64,000 bases of DNA from Dichetophora obliterata. Lineage: Eukaryota > Arthropoda > Insecta > Diptera > Sciomyzidae. Below are positions 32,310 through 45,000 of the stretch, piece after piece. The notes below the pieces were generated by a model. That model searched no databases and had not been told where the DNA came from. It worked only from the letters and a program-made list of their open reading frames with translations. The stretch spans positions 94,523,675 through 94,587,674 of the forward strand of contig OY986437.1 of assembly GCA_963920525.1 (NCBI GenBank), written 5' to 3'. A program made the position numbers and the translations under genes. The number at the start of each line of letters is the position of its first letter. Positions within the stretch are counted from its first letter, which is position 1.

Positions 32310-34044
32310 TTATAAAAAAAAACAAAACAAAGTTTCTAAGCGGAGTGCTGAATTTGGAAATGAAGACGAAATGTCTCCATCAAAAACTAAAAAAGCTTCC
32401 TCTGGAAGCGGTAACAAAAGTGGTAGCTCCAGAAACAATTACTGGAGGCCCCTCCAAATGTTGTCTGATGACGAATCAGAAAATGAAGATTCTAGTGAGA
32501 CAGCAACAAAAAAAAACTAAAAAAATTTATGTACCACCGATTAAAGTGCTAAATCCAGACATGGACTTTATTCATAAAATGTTTGCTATTGCTGGAATTA
32601 CTAAGTATTGTGTCAAAAAATTGTCTATTGGCACTGAAATAATGTGTGAAAATATGGAAACATATAATATTGTTATCGCAGTTTTAAAAGAAAATAATTG
32701 CCAGTTTTTTACACACGATTCAAAAAATGATCGTCCATTCAAAGTGGTGCTATACGGACTCGAGTGCAAATCAACCGAAGATGTTAAAAAAGAGCTAATT
32801 GCTTTTAATTTGAAGTGCAGAAAAGTTAAATGCATAACAAAAAAATATGAAAACTATACTGATACTCTTTATTTAATTTACTTCGAAAGCGGAACAGTGA
32901 AATTAAACGACCTTCGAGCAAATGTTAAAACTCTTTTTCGTACAGTTGTTAAATGGGACTTTCAACGTCGAATAAAAAATAAGCCAGTGCAGTGCAGAAA
33001 TTGCCAAATGTTTGGCCATGGTGAGAGAGGATGTCACATCAAGCCTCGGTGCGCAAACTGTGCCGGCAAACATTTAACTAATGAATGCTCGCAGGGTGAA
33101 AAAATAAAATGTGCCAAGACCCCTTTTACATTGATCAAGACTTGAAGTCAAGTTTTTTTGACGTTCTCTTTTGAACTTGATGAAAGCTTTCACATTGGTC
33201 AAGACTTGAATTCAAGTTCTTGTCTTCTTTCCTTGTTTTCTAAAAATAAAACGAGATAGGTAGCAAGCAAATTAATTATAGTTTATAGAAATTTGCAAAC
33301 TGAATTGTATTTTTTTACCACGATGGAAGTTAAAAAAAGTTTTTGCTTAAAAATTTAATGCAAAATTAAATTATATTGGATGCAAAAAAATTTTAATGCA
33401 ACCGAAGTCTAAGAAACTCACATTGATATGCGAAAAATAAAATAAAAAGCACTGTCAACAACGCGGAAATAGTAAAAGGAACACGAAAAAACACGAAAAA
33501 TTGCCGGTACAGCTTCAAGTTTCTTTTTCCCTTCCGTCGCTTCCGATGTGCGGCGAATTGCCTACAAACTCTGAAACTTGACTTCAAGTCTTGACCAATA
33601 TAAAAGGGGTCCAACTGTAAAAGTTTACATAAAGCAAATGACAACTCTTGCCCGAGCAGATTAGCGTTTTTGCAATTAAAAAACAATTTAAATAAGAGAC
33701 AAGCACGCTCTCCTAAAAATCTAAACCAAGTATTATCAACAATTCAGCAAAACCAGCATTACAACAACAACAACATCAACTTATCGCAGTTTCCTCCTCT
33801 TCCTGCAATTCGTAATTCTAATGTGCAGAGCTCAACAGTGCAGCAACAAACTTCAGTTTGGCATTCTAATGGACTTTGTACCCAAGAAGAGTCAACAAAT
33901 CCAAACTTGTTCTCTGAAGAGGAGATCACGCAACTTACTTTTGATCTTGTTTTAAAACTAAAACTAAAACCATGTACTTCAAAAGAACAACAATTCAATG
34001 TTATTGCACAATTAGCAATTAAGTATTTGTACAGTAATAAATAA
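32310..34044 (+). pseudogene. Jockey ORF1 (gag-like nucleic-acid-binding protein)
   Basis: ORF1 proteins coat element RNA. The first piece (32310-32520) is the acidic/serine-rich N-terminus (EFGNEDEMSPSKTKKA, SDDESENEDSSET). A frameshift in an A-run near 32505-32520 moves the reading to KKIYVPPIKVLNPDMDF, then the pre-knuckle domain typical of Jockey gags (RPFKVVLYGL). Two CCHC knuckles follow: CRNCQMFGHGERGC and CANCAGKHLTNEC. The third knuckle starts at KCAN and is cut by the MITE at 33118. After the MITE the frame continues (33615-34044) through a Gln/Asn-rich tail (NKRQARSPKNLNQ) to TAA at 34042-34044. The only lesions are the N-terminal frameshift and the MITE. Confidence 0.82.
33118..33611. 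mobile_element. MITE inserted in Jockey ORF1
   Basis: The termini are near-identical over about 37 bp: the left reads GACCCCTTTTACATTGATCA and the right, inverted, GACCCCTTTTATATTGGTCA, both followed by AGACTTGAAGTCAAGTTT. A third, internal copy of the subterminal motif lies near 33193. The element is 494 bp with 3-bp direct repeats CAA on both sides (33115-33117 and 33612-33614). Removing the element plus one CAA lets the gag frame run on and completes a third CCHC knuckle, which fixes the boundaries. TIR identity suggests a fairly recent insertion. Superfamily is not assigned. Confidence 0.88.
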
Positions 34045-34049
34045 TTTAT

Positions 34050-36652
34050 ATGTCTGCATTAAAAATGTTATTATGGAACGCTAGAAGTATCCGAAATAAA
34101 TCAACTGAATTGTTTGAATTTTTAAATAAAAATAATATTGATATTTGTTTACTATCGGAAACTTGGCTAAACAGCAGTATAAAGATATCTCATCCACTTT
34201 TTAATTGCATTAGATGAGATAGACTTAATCAGAGAGGTGGCGGCGTTGCCATTTTTTTAAGAAAAACAGTAAAAATGTTTGAAATTCAAAAAGTTGATAC
34301 TAAAGTAGTAGAAAATATAGGCGTTAAGCTTTCACTTGGAGATGCCACTAAAATTTGTATTTTCAGCGTTTATTTCCCAGGTGGTGCAGTTTCTCCTGAT
34401 GTGCGTAACAAATACAGAAGCGATATGAGAAAATTACTTAATATTCGTGATAAATTTCTTATTTGTGGAGACTAAAATAGCAGACACAGGTCTTGGGGAT
34501 GTTTGCGTGCCAATTCATGGGGAAATATTCTCTCAGAGTGTACAACCCAATATCTGGTTGTTCTCTCTTATCCTAGCAATCCTACTTATATACCCGCATC
34601 TACAAGAGGAAATCCTTCTATTATTGATTTAATACTATCAAATATTCCAACTTTCATTTCGCAACCAAGCTCTGAATGAATTTAGCTCAGACCATCTGCC
34701 AGTTCAATTTAACCTTGCGCTAAATGTGCCTTTCTGCGAAAATTTAATTTTTGATTTTAAAAACACAAATTGAAATCACTTCAAATCGAGCCTTAGGACC
34801 TCTTTAGGTAACCAATCATGTAATTTAGACGCTATTACAGGTATCTCACAATTGGATAAATGTACCGAGTTTTTTACATCAAAAATAATGAACGCAGTTA
34901 GGGTATCAGTTCCAAAGGTACTTCCGAAAAATAACTGTGCTCATATACCTGCCTACATTGTTAATCTTATTCAAATAAGAAATTGCTATCGACGTGAGTG
35001 GAGCAGATACCGACTTCAATCAGATTACAATGTTATGAGTAGATATACAGTTCTTATTCGTGATGAATTAACAAAAGTTAGAAACAGAGTCTGGAATGAA
35101 AAAATTAGCAAATTAGATAAATGCTCAAAACCTTTTTGGAAAATTTCAAAACTTTTAAAAAAGAAGATTGTGTACATTCCATCTCTTGTTGAGGATAATA
35201 AAACAATTGTTTTGAATGAAGATAAGGCGAATATTTTTTTCTCAACATTTTTTAAATAATCACCGCGTATCTGAAAACATAGGTTTACAGACCCATACGG
35301 ACTTGGTTAGTGAAACAATCAGACAATTTAGTACCATAGAGCTTGATACTTGTGATGCTGAATACGTCTCTGTAGAAGCGGTGAAAACTGTTATAAAGGA
35401 GTTACATACAAGAAAGGCTTCTGGTCTTGATGAAATTAAGAATTCCATGTTAAAAAAGTTTCCAAAAGTAGCTTTAATATACTTTACTTTTCTGATTAAC
35501 TCCTGCCTGAAATTACAGTATTTCCCTGATACTTGGAAAGTGGCAAAAGTAGTACCCATAAGCAAACCTGGAAAGCCTCTTAATAAAGCAGACAGTTACC
35601 GTCCTGTAAGTCTTCTTAGCAGTTTAAGCAAAGTTCTTGAGAAAATTCTAAAACTTAAGTTGTGGTTATTTATCGAACGCAACTCAATTATTCCCAACGA
35701 GCAGTTTGGATTTCGAAGTTTTCATAGTACTGTTCATCAAATTAAAAGAATTCAAAACCAGGTTAAGAGTAGTTTTATAGAACAAAAACCAACAGCTTTA
35801 GTTTTGCTCGATATAGAAAAAGCTTTCGACTCCGTTTGACACAATGGTTTACTTTTTAAAATGATTGAGTATCGCTTTCCTCTATATTTTATTAAAATTG
35901 TTCAAAGTTTTCTTACAGATCGGTATTTCTGTGTTTCTTTAAATGATGTCCTTTCTGAATTTGTCATGGTCCCATCAGGAGTTCCACAAGGCTCAGTTAT
36001 TGGTCCACTACTTTATCTTATATATTGCTCCGATTTGCCAAAACATACTAACTGCGATTATGCTGCATATGCCGACGACACCGGACTTTTCTACTCGCAT
36101 ACATTTGGTCAAACGATTGTGACTGAATTGCAATGCGCTCTAGATCAGCTGCAATATTATTTTATTAAATGGAAAATAAAGCTTAATGTCAACAAAACGC
36201 AAGCTATATTTTTCTCAAGAAAAATAAATCCTTGCTACTATTCTAGCTCGCAGCTCCAACTAGGAAGCTTTAGTATTCCTTGGTCTGGAAATGTTAAGTA
36301 TCTCGGTGTTATTCTAGATAAAAAACTAATTTTTCGCGACCATGTTAGCAACATTATAAATAAGTTCAATATTGCAAAACACTTACTTTATGCGTTGCTT
36401 AATAGGAACTCAAAACTTAGCAATGAGAATAAGATTATTTTAGTGAAAGTAATTTTCCAGTCTATTATTTTGTATGCATGTCCTGTATGGGGAAGCTGTG
36501 CAAAAAAAAACACCAGAAAACTGCAGATTTGCCAAAACAAATTGCTTAAAATGGCGCTCAAATTACCTTGGCATTACTCCACAAAAAGGCTTCATGAAAA
36601 AAATAAAGTTGGATTAATATCTGACTGCATTTCTAAAGCAACTGAAGTTTAA
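34050..36652 (+). pseudogene. Jockey ORF2 (endonuclease and reverse transcriptase)
   Basis: The start ATG at 34050 lies 5 bp after the ORF1 stop. Endonuclease motifs: LLWNARSIRNK, ICLLSETWL, RGGGVAIF, LICGD followed by TAA (34473-34475) then NSRHRSWG, and SSDHLPVQFN with the catalytic SDH intact (about 34680). A TGA near 34217, a frameshift between about 34630 and 34680, and another near 35216-35259 break the frame. RT: SYRPVSLLSSLSKVLEK, motif A LLDIEKAFDSV followed by TGA (35837-35839) where Trp is expected, motif B SGVPQGSVIGPLLY, and motif C YADD at 36068-36079. It ends at 36652 without RNase H. It would nick DNA and copy the element RNA if intact. Confidence 0.87.
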
Positions 36653-37184
36653 GATACTGAGTAGTATGTCAGATAATAGTTTAATGGCTAATTTATACCC
36701 ATTCTAACTAGTCCAAAAAATAGCATATATTTATTTATTAATTAATCTATATATTTATTTATCTATTTATTTATAACGTTCATGTACATATTATATATGT
36801 CTTCTGTTTGTATATATGTGCGACATATCTGTTTATTACATATGTATGTTATTCAGTATATATATTTTTCATTCATCTGTTGTAATTATTCATTTATTGT
36901 AATTAATCAACCAATGAATGAAAGCTAATAGTAAATATATATATTTTTTTTTAAATAGAAGGTTTTTCTTGTAGTTTCCTTCTAACTTTATGTATTATCA
37001 AACCAAAACCTATTATCTGTTATACCTTTATATCATTTTTTAGTTGTAATGTGTATAAAATACTAAATCTCTGTAAATTGTGCAATAACTTTAAAAAAAT
37101 TTTATAACGTTTTTAACTACAAATAAAGAAATAACTTATTTTAAAATTATTAGGTTAACATTTTAAACATAACGTCATAAAATC

Positions 37185-37755
37185 GGTCTATTCCCTTATT
37201 TTTGTAGCAAAAACTTGCAAGTTACAAAATTTGAAAGAGTAAGCAAAAAAATTGTCTCTGAGCAGTAAAAGTTGCAAAAAGTACTGGAACGCATTTTAGT
37301 AAAACCTTTCAACTTTTAATGAAACGTCAAGAACATATGTTGTAAATTTGACCACCGTTTTTTGAAGATTTCGAATATGCCTGAAAAATTAGCTGCATTA
37401 ATTGATTTTATTGTTTCAAGAGAATCTGAAAGCGATGGTGATGAGGAAATGTTTGACATTATTGATAGATATGAAGATGAAAACTTAGAGGAGATACCTC
37501 CATTCCTTTTGTTTTCTGTTTTTATGTGGTTTTAGCAAATTTTGGCATTTCTGTCAACACATGACATTTTGCAAGTTGTTACTAAACGAAATTTGTGTAG
37601 CAGAAACTTGCAACTTTTCTCAAGGAGGGGAAATGTTTTACTTTCTGATTATCACTCTCTCTTTTGCATGTTTTTGGTGTACGGGAACGGAAATTAGTAA
37701 GAAATAGCGAAAGTTTTTGAAAGTTTTTACAAACTTGCAGGTACGGGAACAGACC
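37185..37755. mobile_element. Short TIR element with small acidic ORF
   Basis: 37185 reads GGTCTATTCCCTTA and the right end, read leftward from 37755, reads GGTCTGTTCCCGTA. Both ends are followed by variants of AAACTTGCAAGTT. Length 571 bp. GG-starting TIRs and a short N-terminal coding remnant would suit a PIF/Harbinger derivative, but no 3-bp target duplication is evident, so this is tentative. Confidence 0.5.
37377..37535 (+). CDS. Small acidic ORF inside TIR element
   Basis: 52 codons starting MPEKLAALIDFIVSRESESD, followed by an acidic stretch and ending FSVFMWF at a TAG. The Glu/Asp-rich composition stands out from the random Phe/Lys/Asn-rich frames in this AT-rich DNA, and it is centred between the two TIRs. 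It could be the N-terminus of a transposase left after internal deletion. I do not recognise a domain. Confidence 0.35.
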   Translation: MPEKLAALIDFIVSRESESDGDEEMFDIIDRYEDENLEEIPPFLLFSVFMWF

Positions 37756-37843
37756 TAGTGTCGATGCGTTCTCCCTAAAACCCTCTGTCAATTGAAAGCG
37801 TGTTCTCTGCTCGCACTCAATCTTGGTTAGCGGTCATTTAAGG

Positions 37844-38114
37844 TTGGGTTCTAGTAGAAATTGACGGAAAATTTTTGTTTTTGTATTTTGCTTTATTTTC
37901 ATCCTTAGGATCTTGAAAATATGTAGTCAAAAGGATATTTCCAATCTAATTTATTTTACGTGTCATAGCGTATTAGACGAGATAGTGCGTCGGCCGAAAA
38001 ACAGGTATAAACGCTTTTTTCTCGAAACAACCTTTTTTTCCGCGCTGTACACGATTCCGCTTCAACGACTTGACCGATTTCGATGTTTGACGGCTCAAAT
38101 TAAAGACCCAACCA
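37844..38114. repeat. Possible MITE with GGTTGGGT ends
   Basis: GGTTGGGTTCTAGTAGAAAT at 37844 and, read leftward from about 38113, GGTTGGGTCTTTAATTTGAG share about 12 matching terminal bases and a GTC/GAC core further in. Weak support. Confidence 0.3.
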
Positions 38115-40492
38115 CGCTATGCTTAAGCAAGCAAAAGTTTGAGAGCGAAATGACGCACTTACACAGAAATATATGAAGTCGCCCAAGTTTTGTCTTAGCA
38201 TTCTTTTCGTTCAGTTTTTCAACTTTCGTTTACTTTTTGAAACTTGAGAGAGAGCGCTTGACATCGTAGTTTGCTAAGCAGAATAGGGTTGCTAACAGTA
38301 CTGAAAATGTGTTTAATTAAAATTTTATTATTTATATACCAAATTTTTCAATGAAAAATATTTTTTTTTATTTCGTTTGTAAATATATAAGCAAATCATG
38401 GAAAATGTGTGCATTGAGAAATTTTGCTTTTGCCACAGCTATTAAGCCTAGCAGCACAATAAATATGTTTTTGTGCGCTCAACTCTTTTCATAATATCGC
38501 ATATATAGCATCTTTTTTGTTTAACATCTGTTATTTTAAAGATTTTATTCAAATTAGTTGTTTGCTGAAAACAAAGTTTTATTTGACACAAATATAAAAA
38601 AATTTTAAATACAAATAATGATTGTAATTTTTGAGATGGCGGGATCTTGTTCAGAAAAATATTTGGGAAATAAGAGCCTGCTTTTCTCTTAAATGATTGT
38701 AAGCAATATTCAAAATTTTTACTTTTTCTTCTGTTATGTGCTCTTATTTTTATACTTTTCTTATTCCGACTAGGAAAATACGATAGAAAAAGATAAAATT
38801 AACAGAAGCTCACATCCCGCAACAGAGTTTAGAAATACCACCGACGCATCACATCTGCTTTCTCATGCCCCATAAATTTCAATCAGTTGAATTCTTCCTG
38901 CTCATCTACTAAAATATAAGATGTTTCTACTTTAAATATGCACTACATTTAAAGTGCTCTATACCATTACACTCTTCTTCGTATACATGATTAGAGAAAT
39001 AAGAAATTTTGTTACTTCTTCCACTTTCATTGCCATTTCGGAAAAGAAAAAAAAATCACTCAATAGCAACATATTAATATTGAATATTCTCAAAGGATTT
39101 GAGCCGAATCATTTTGAAAGCACAAGAGAGGCACTGACTTGCCTACACTAACTGTGAAACATGATGCTACACTTCAAAAAATATGTGTAGGTTTGCTAAA
39201 ATCTTAAAAGTTATTTTAAATTTCTTGTTAAATCTTAAATTTCTTGTTAAAAATTTAACTTGAACTAAAATGTATTGCTTTATTTATAGCTATTTTTATA
39301 TATATTAAATTGAACACAAACTTTGTAAATGTTTTTTCTTTAAGTAAACATAAATTAGACATAAAAATTAAAAAGGTACCCTTGGTTTAAGCATACATAC
39401 ACATAGTTAACATTTAATTTCGTCACACAAATTAAAAGGAGCCGTTGGTATAAACATAGAACGACAAGTTTTGTGTCAAATTGATACAGTTATTGCATGA
39501 ACTAATTAAAGTTAAAAATTTTTTTAAAACTTAGTTATCACTTTTTCTAAAAAAAAATAATTTTGAACCTTTTTAAAAAAATTTATAAAACATAATAATG
39601 CTTAGCCAACGGTACTACTGAAAATTATTTACTTTTAAGTACTTTGAACTTGTAAGAAAAAAAATTGAATGTAATATATATACTTGTATTTGCATCAAAA
39701 AGGAAAACTTTAAATTTTAAATAGTTTTCACTTGCTTGCTTTAGGTAAACATTTTGTATTATAAAAATCATTGAAATGAGATATGTGTATGTTATGTAAA
39801 CAAACTGAAAACTCTTTAACTTAGTTAAAAAATTTAAAGAGTAAACATTAACATATATCGCATAAAAATTTCTTATTGGAGTGTATTTCTTAAAGATAAA
39901 AAAAGTTCAGGTGTTGTTTGTAGCTCTTTTAATAAATGAATCAATTTTTCATATATTGTTTAAATTCATTTTTAATTTTTAACCCGCTTTTTACTGTCTG
40001 TTTTTTTATTTCTTTTGAAAAATGCCGTTCGTTTAAAAAGTATTATATATTCGAAATAAAAATTATCCTATATGTTGAAATAAATATAGGAAACCTACGT
40101 GACAAGTTTAAGCTAAATTCATCTAAAAGGACAAACAGACAAAAATTTAAAAATTTCCATTTTTGGAATTAGCTTTTTACAAAATATTCAGAGCAATAAA
40201 AATTTAAAAAAATATCCGAAACATATATTTTTTTCCCTCATAGTTTTCATATATGTTTTCTATAAATGCGAAAATATATAAAAAGACACAAAACTTTTTG
40301 CAAAAAACTGCAAAAATTCCAAAAAATTAATTCTTTTTTTATATAATTTTTTCATTTTTAAGAGTGAGGATTTTCATGTGAGAGCGGATCCTCGTTAAGA
40401 TTTTTTATAAAAGCTTTAATATTCGTTATAAGATTAGTAATATTGTAATGGTACTACATAGATAATCAGCCCTATCACTGAATCCGTGAAAA
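38115..40492. other. Noncoding; no supported gene
   Basis: AT-rich with no recognised repeat partner. Short open frames at 38954-39151 and 39936-40172 look random. Confidence 0.35.
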
Positions 40493-40719
40493 AGGCATCA
40501 TTGAGTTCATTCGTAGAGGCATTTCATAGATTTTTAAAGTAATTAGTTATAACGTGTTTTGATTGTCAGAAAATTTTGATAGAAACTCACACAGTATAAA
40601 ATACATGGTTATTTCTTCAGAATTCTATTGAAAAATTTTCTCCGACAACCAAAGCACGTCGTTACAAATTACTTCAAAAATCTACGGAGTGGCGCTACGA
40701 CTGAACTCAGTGATGATGG
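40493..40719. mobile_element. Foldback MITE, arms about 105 bp
   Basis: Nearly the whole 227 bp is an imperfect palindrome. The left arm has GAGTTCATTCGTAG and TAGATTTTTAAAGTAATT; the right arm inverted has GAGTTCAGTCGTAG and TAGATTTTTGAAGTAATT. Both continue through ACGTG(T/C)TTTG and TTGTC to a short loop. No ORF. Confidence 0.75.
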
Positions 40720-41581
40720 ACTACAATGATAAGGCTAAATAGTAACATTAAACAACTGATGTTAAATTTTGCTACAATATCAATATGAAATTTTACTATT
40801 AAAAGTTATTTTTAGCAAGCCAAAGTTGTTTAATTCAACTACATATAAAAAGTAAGGATTTTGTTTATTTAAAGAATGTTATACAAATTTACTACAGTTA
40901 TTGCAGCTAACCTGTTGCCTGCAACTGCTGTATCTAGTAAATTTCAATAAAAACTTTTTTGAGTGTAGCACATTCATTACCTGCAAAGTTTGGTTAGTAG
41001 TAAATATGCTGTCATGGCGTAGTTTCCGGTGCCATTAACTACTTACTTCACTGTTGCCCTGCTCTCAATGCAATTCGTCTAAGTTTTCCACAGATTTTCC
41101 TTTTACCTTCTACCTTATCATGGTCATGGTTATCCCTACCAATGTCTTAAGTTAAGCAACGATTTTGTTAAATTCTGGTTTTTTCCCGCTGCTTCCTTCC
41201 TAAATGTCCTTAAATATTTCACTTTACTTCGCCGTAAATGTTACTTTGCGATATTTTACGACTCACATTAGTTTAACTAGTATAATTTATGGGTTGCGTA
41301 AGTTTGTGCCTCGGAATGTGCGGCTACCTAAATGTGAGGAGTAGTAGATGAGAGGCAAAGTGCACAATGTGGACAACCCACATTTTGTGGCAGGTCGGCG
41401 TATCGGTCGGTGTCTTTTGGGTCTACGCGGGTACGCGTTGCACAGTAGAGTATTTGGCCAATTTTGGTGACCACAAATATTTTACTGTGTAAATAGTATC
41501 TATTTAATCCTTTTATTTGAATTTAATTATCCCTCACTTAGTATGACCTCACTTAGTATGAGGTCATATATGACGAACCTA
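40720..41581. other. Noncoding; partly less AT-rich
   Basis: 41030-41420 is richer in G+C and could be unique host sequence. It contains no open frame worth calling. Confidence 0.3.
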
Positions 41582-42074
41582 TACCCAGCAGAATGTTTGT
41601 TTCAAATATGACATACATTCTTACGGACACTGTTTCCAGAAGACATTCTATAGATCCAATTTTACTTCTTCTAAGCCTTCTCAAGAAGTGCTTTGCATTC
41701 TCATAAATCATTTTTCAAAGACATTCAAAAAGCATTTCACTTCAATTATTTTTTAATGTATTTTTTCATTTTCCGTGGGATTTTTCAAACCTCCAATAAA
41801 TCGCAACCACTTCCTACTTCAACACCGAAATTCCGTGAAAATTGGGAAAAAGGATATTTTCCTTGTAGTTTTTTAAGCCCTCCTAACCAATAAAACCATT
41901 TCATTCCATGGAAAGCTTTCTAAAAGTTCTATTCAAAAACACATTCTAGAATCCCTTCATTGAAGGGCTCAAAGTCATCTTTAATTGAAAAAATTCTGGA
42001 AGCACTTCTAGATGAGATTAAGGAAAGCATTCCTCCCAATGACATGCATATGTTAAAAGAATGCCTTCTGGGTA
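41582..42074. mobile_element. MITE with TACCCAG termini
   Basis: 41582 reads TACCCAGCAGAATG and the right end, read leftward from 42074, TACCCAGAAGGCATTC, with later shared ATATG/TGACAT blocks. About 490 bp with many CATTC/GAATG copies inside. The open frame at 41693-41893 is not protein-like. Confidence 0.55.
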
Positions 42075-45000
42075 TGAAAATGGAAGGGATGGAATTCAAG
42101 ACTTTCTTCTTTTGGAAGCACTTTTAGGCTGGGTAAGGGCTAATAAGTTTTGACCACCATATTGGTTCCGTCATTTCAAATTTTGCAATTACGGCATCAT
42201 ATTCGAAATCAGCGATCTCAAAACCCTCTACGCTAAGTTTTATACAGAAAAAAAAAAGAAAGCATTGAATTTGTAAAATTTTCGAATTTTAAATTTTTAA
42301 CATCTAATTCGAAATCAGCAACCTCTAAAACTACCTTTAAAATCATTTCAGACTTTTTGCCACCAAATCTGTTGAAATTACTCAAAGTAAGCTGTAGGAC
42401 GCCATTTAGTATTTTTTGAACCAAAAAAAAAATTTCGTATCAGCAATTCCATTTTAAACGTACCTATATTCGGCTTTGATCAATTTTTTCATGGAACATC
42501 ACTGACGGAAATAAAAACTAATGTGGAGAAAAATAGCTTAGCGTGATTTTTGGCGGAGTTGCAGATGCACAAAATTTACAAAAATTGGCAAAATTGTCGA
42601 AAATCTATTTTTACGAAAACTCTGAACAATGAAAAGAAAATAATGTGAGCACAATAAAGAAGTGAGCAGAAACAAGACTTTGTTTCCGTTTACCGTTCTT
42701 CATTACAATGTCATCACAGATAAATTTTTACAAACCGTATCTCTCCTTAAAATAAATAATCGTTTATATTTTTTATTTTTAAAGCTTTACAATTTTTGTA
42801 GTCTGTAAATATTTTTCACAATCAAATTAGTGTTTGATTAAATTGACTTTTGGCCGCCTAAATTGGTGCAATACCCTTGTGTGCGTTGGTTCTCTATCTG
42901 AGGGCAGCATCAGTTGTGAATTGTTTCTCTGGCTTAAATGTGAGAAATGTTTTTCATTTCCACCTGGTGGCGTTTTCCTTCCGTCTGCATGGCGGTGCGT
43001 TTAGTCCTTTCCTTTTTCTTCTGGTTTCTCTGCTGTTTCTTCTGCAAGTGGGTCTTTATCATTACGACCTCATTGTTTTCTGCTTGCAATGGGTGGGTAT
43101 TTGAGGTTTTGCTGTTGTTTTTGTTGTAATAACTATTGCTGCTGCTGTTGTTGTTGTGTGTCTTCAGCACGTTTGTTGCTAACTTCCGCTTTGACTTTGA
43201 TTCTCTTCTCGCCTGCAATCGACGTAGAGATAGATGTGTTGTTTACTTAAAACTGAGAACAGCCCCCACAGCAAGCCATGCAAGCAGGCGCCTCTGTAAA
43301 TATTTGGCAGACAAAAGAAAACTTTGCAGACACACACCTGGTAACCTGCTGGGAATTAGCCACTGTATGGTAAAGGAATGTTTCTTAGAATTGTTAACTG
43401 CTGCAGGAATTTCAGGTTTGAGTTCATTTAAAGCTCGACGAAAGAAACGATTAAGTTTTGCCTGCGCTAAATTGACAAAATTAAATCCTTTAACATAGAG
43501 GGAGACATAAGATTATTAGCATGCACTTTAAGGAGTACTTTCGTCAGTGTATATAAAAAATTAATTTTAAAGTTGTTTAGAACTAAAATTTTTATTTGAT
43601 TTTTTTCACTGAGTGCAGATACCTAACCCTTGCCAGTTTTCTGCAATACATAAGATTGCTGCGTTATGGTTTCTTATATTATGGGAACAATGATTTTTTA
43701 TAGAATTTCTTTCGTATGAAATATAAAAACTGACTTATTCTAGTGATTGACAATTGTAAAGTTATTGAAAACTGCAAAGATTTCTTATTCTTAAATGTAA
43801 TTGAAAGTTCATAACTTGACAAAACTGTAAACACCACAAAAATATTCAGAAAAATTAGTTTTGCGAAAGATTTTTGAAGTTTCCAACTCCATGGACCAAG
43901 CAACTAAAATATAAAAGACTAGTTTTTCAAAAAATGAGAAAAAATGAGACTTTAAAATCAATATTTTCGACTTTCGATGCAAATATGTCCACTGTTTTTA
44001 AATATATTTAACTTGTTTTTTTTCCAAAATTCCAATCAAAGGTCTTAGCAAAAATAGTTTTAACTGTACTGTTTCAAAAACTGTTTTTACAACGAAAGTC
44101 GGGCAGGCATTTCTTAACACTTTCTCATTGGTTTCAGAAATGAAAATGTAAGAAGATATTTGGAGCAAAAATTTTTTTTAAAACTTTATTTCTTGGTGAA
44201 CAAAATTAAACAAAAACATAATAAAAAAAAGACACAGTTTCGTTAGTATCGTAAGTATAGACGTAGAATTCCTTTTTACACAGTAATAGAGAAAAGTTCT
44301 GGTTTTTTTATGTTTATTCTTCAAAACTTTTTCAAAGTATTTCATCTTCTAAATAAAAATTATTTAAAAACAAATTTTTTGTTGTTGTCCTTCTTTAAAC
44401 TTACCTGATCTAAAAAGCTCACAATTAAATTCATGTAAAAATTTGTTTTGTTTTATAAAAAGTTTTCGTTTGATATTTATGGTGATGAATTTGTTGTTCT
44501 TTTTCATTTGTTTTGTTGGTTAAAACTAAATGTAATTCAAAGTTATGTTTAATTAATGGAAATAAATATGGGTAAATTTGAATTATTTATTTTTCCTCAA
44601 TTTCAAATTAAAATTTTAGTTAGCAAAATAAATTTTTTATATGGAAAGAATGCATAATAATGCATAATAAAAATAATTCAAATTTATTATGTTATTTAAA
44701 AAAAATCAGTAGTTTTTAAAGCAAAACGCATGCGCAAATTTGCGTAGTAGTATACATACATACTGCCTCTGTAGCTACACTCATCTCTATTCTCTATTGT
44801 ATTTATCTTACTGAAAATAAACATTCGTTCTATTCGTACTCCAACTCATGGCAGAATAACCAGGTAGGGCCGACTAGGAGAGGAATGAAGTAGAAAGCAG
44901 AGAAATGTGAGCTAGTTGTCAAAATCAGCTGTTCATGTCGAGTGAAAATTAAGAACATCTAAAAAAATTTCAGCTAACTGAACCAACAACAATTACCAAG

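Larger units (their letters stand above)
32197..37140 (+). mobile_element. Jockey-type non-LTR retrotransposon, two ORFs, broken
   Basis: The layout is that of a Jockey-clade element: gag-like ORF1 with zinc knuckles, 5 bp spacing, ORF2 with endonuclease and RT but no RNase H, then a roughly 490-bp AT-rich 3' UTR ending around AATAAAGAAATAAC near 37140. It is almost full length; the 5' end is not precisely known. A 494-bp MITE interrupts ORF1. ORF2 carries several nonsense changes and frameshifts. It is as AT-rich as its surroundings, unlike the LOA-like element. Confidence 0.85.

Noticed and set aside
37582..37791. 69-codon minus-strand frame
   Set aside because: Runs through the TIR of a short element; no domain.
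43136..43498. 120-codon frame with hydrophobic N-terminus that could be a signal peptide
   Set aside because: The hydrophobic start is translation of a CTG/TTG repeat; the rest has no domain or regular cysteines.
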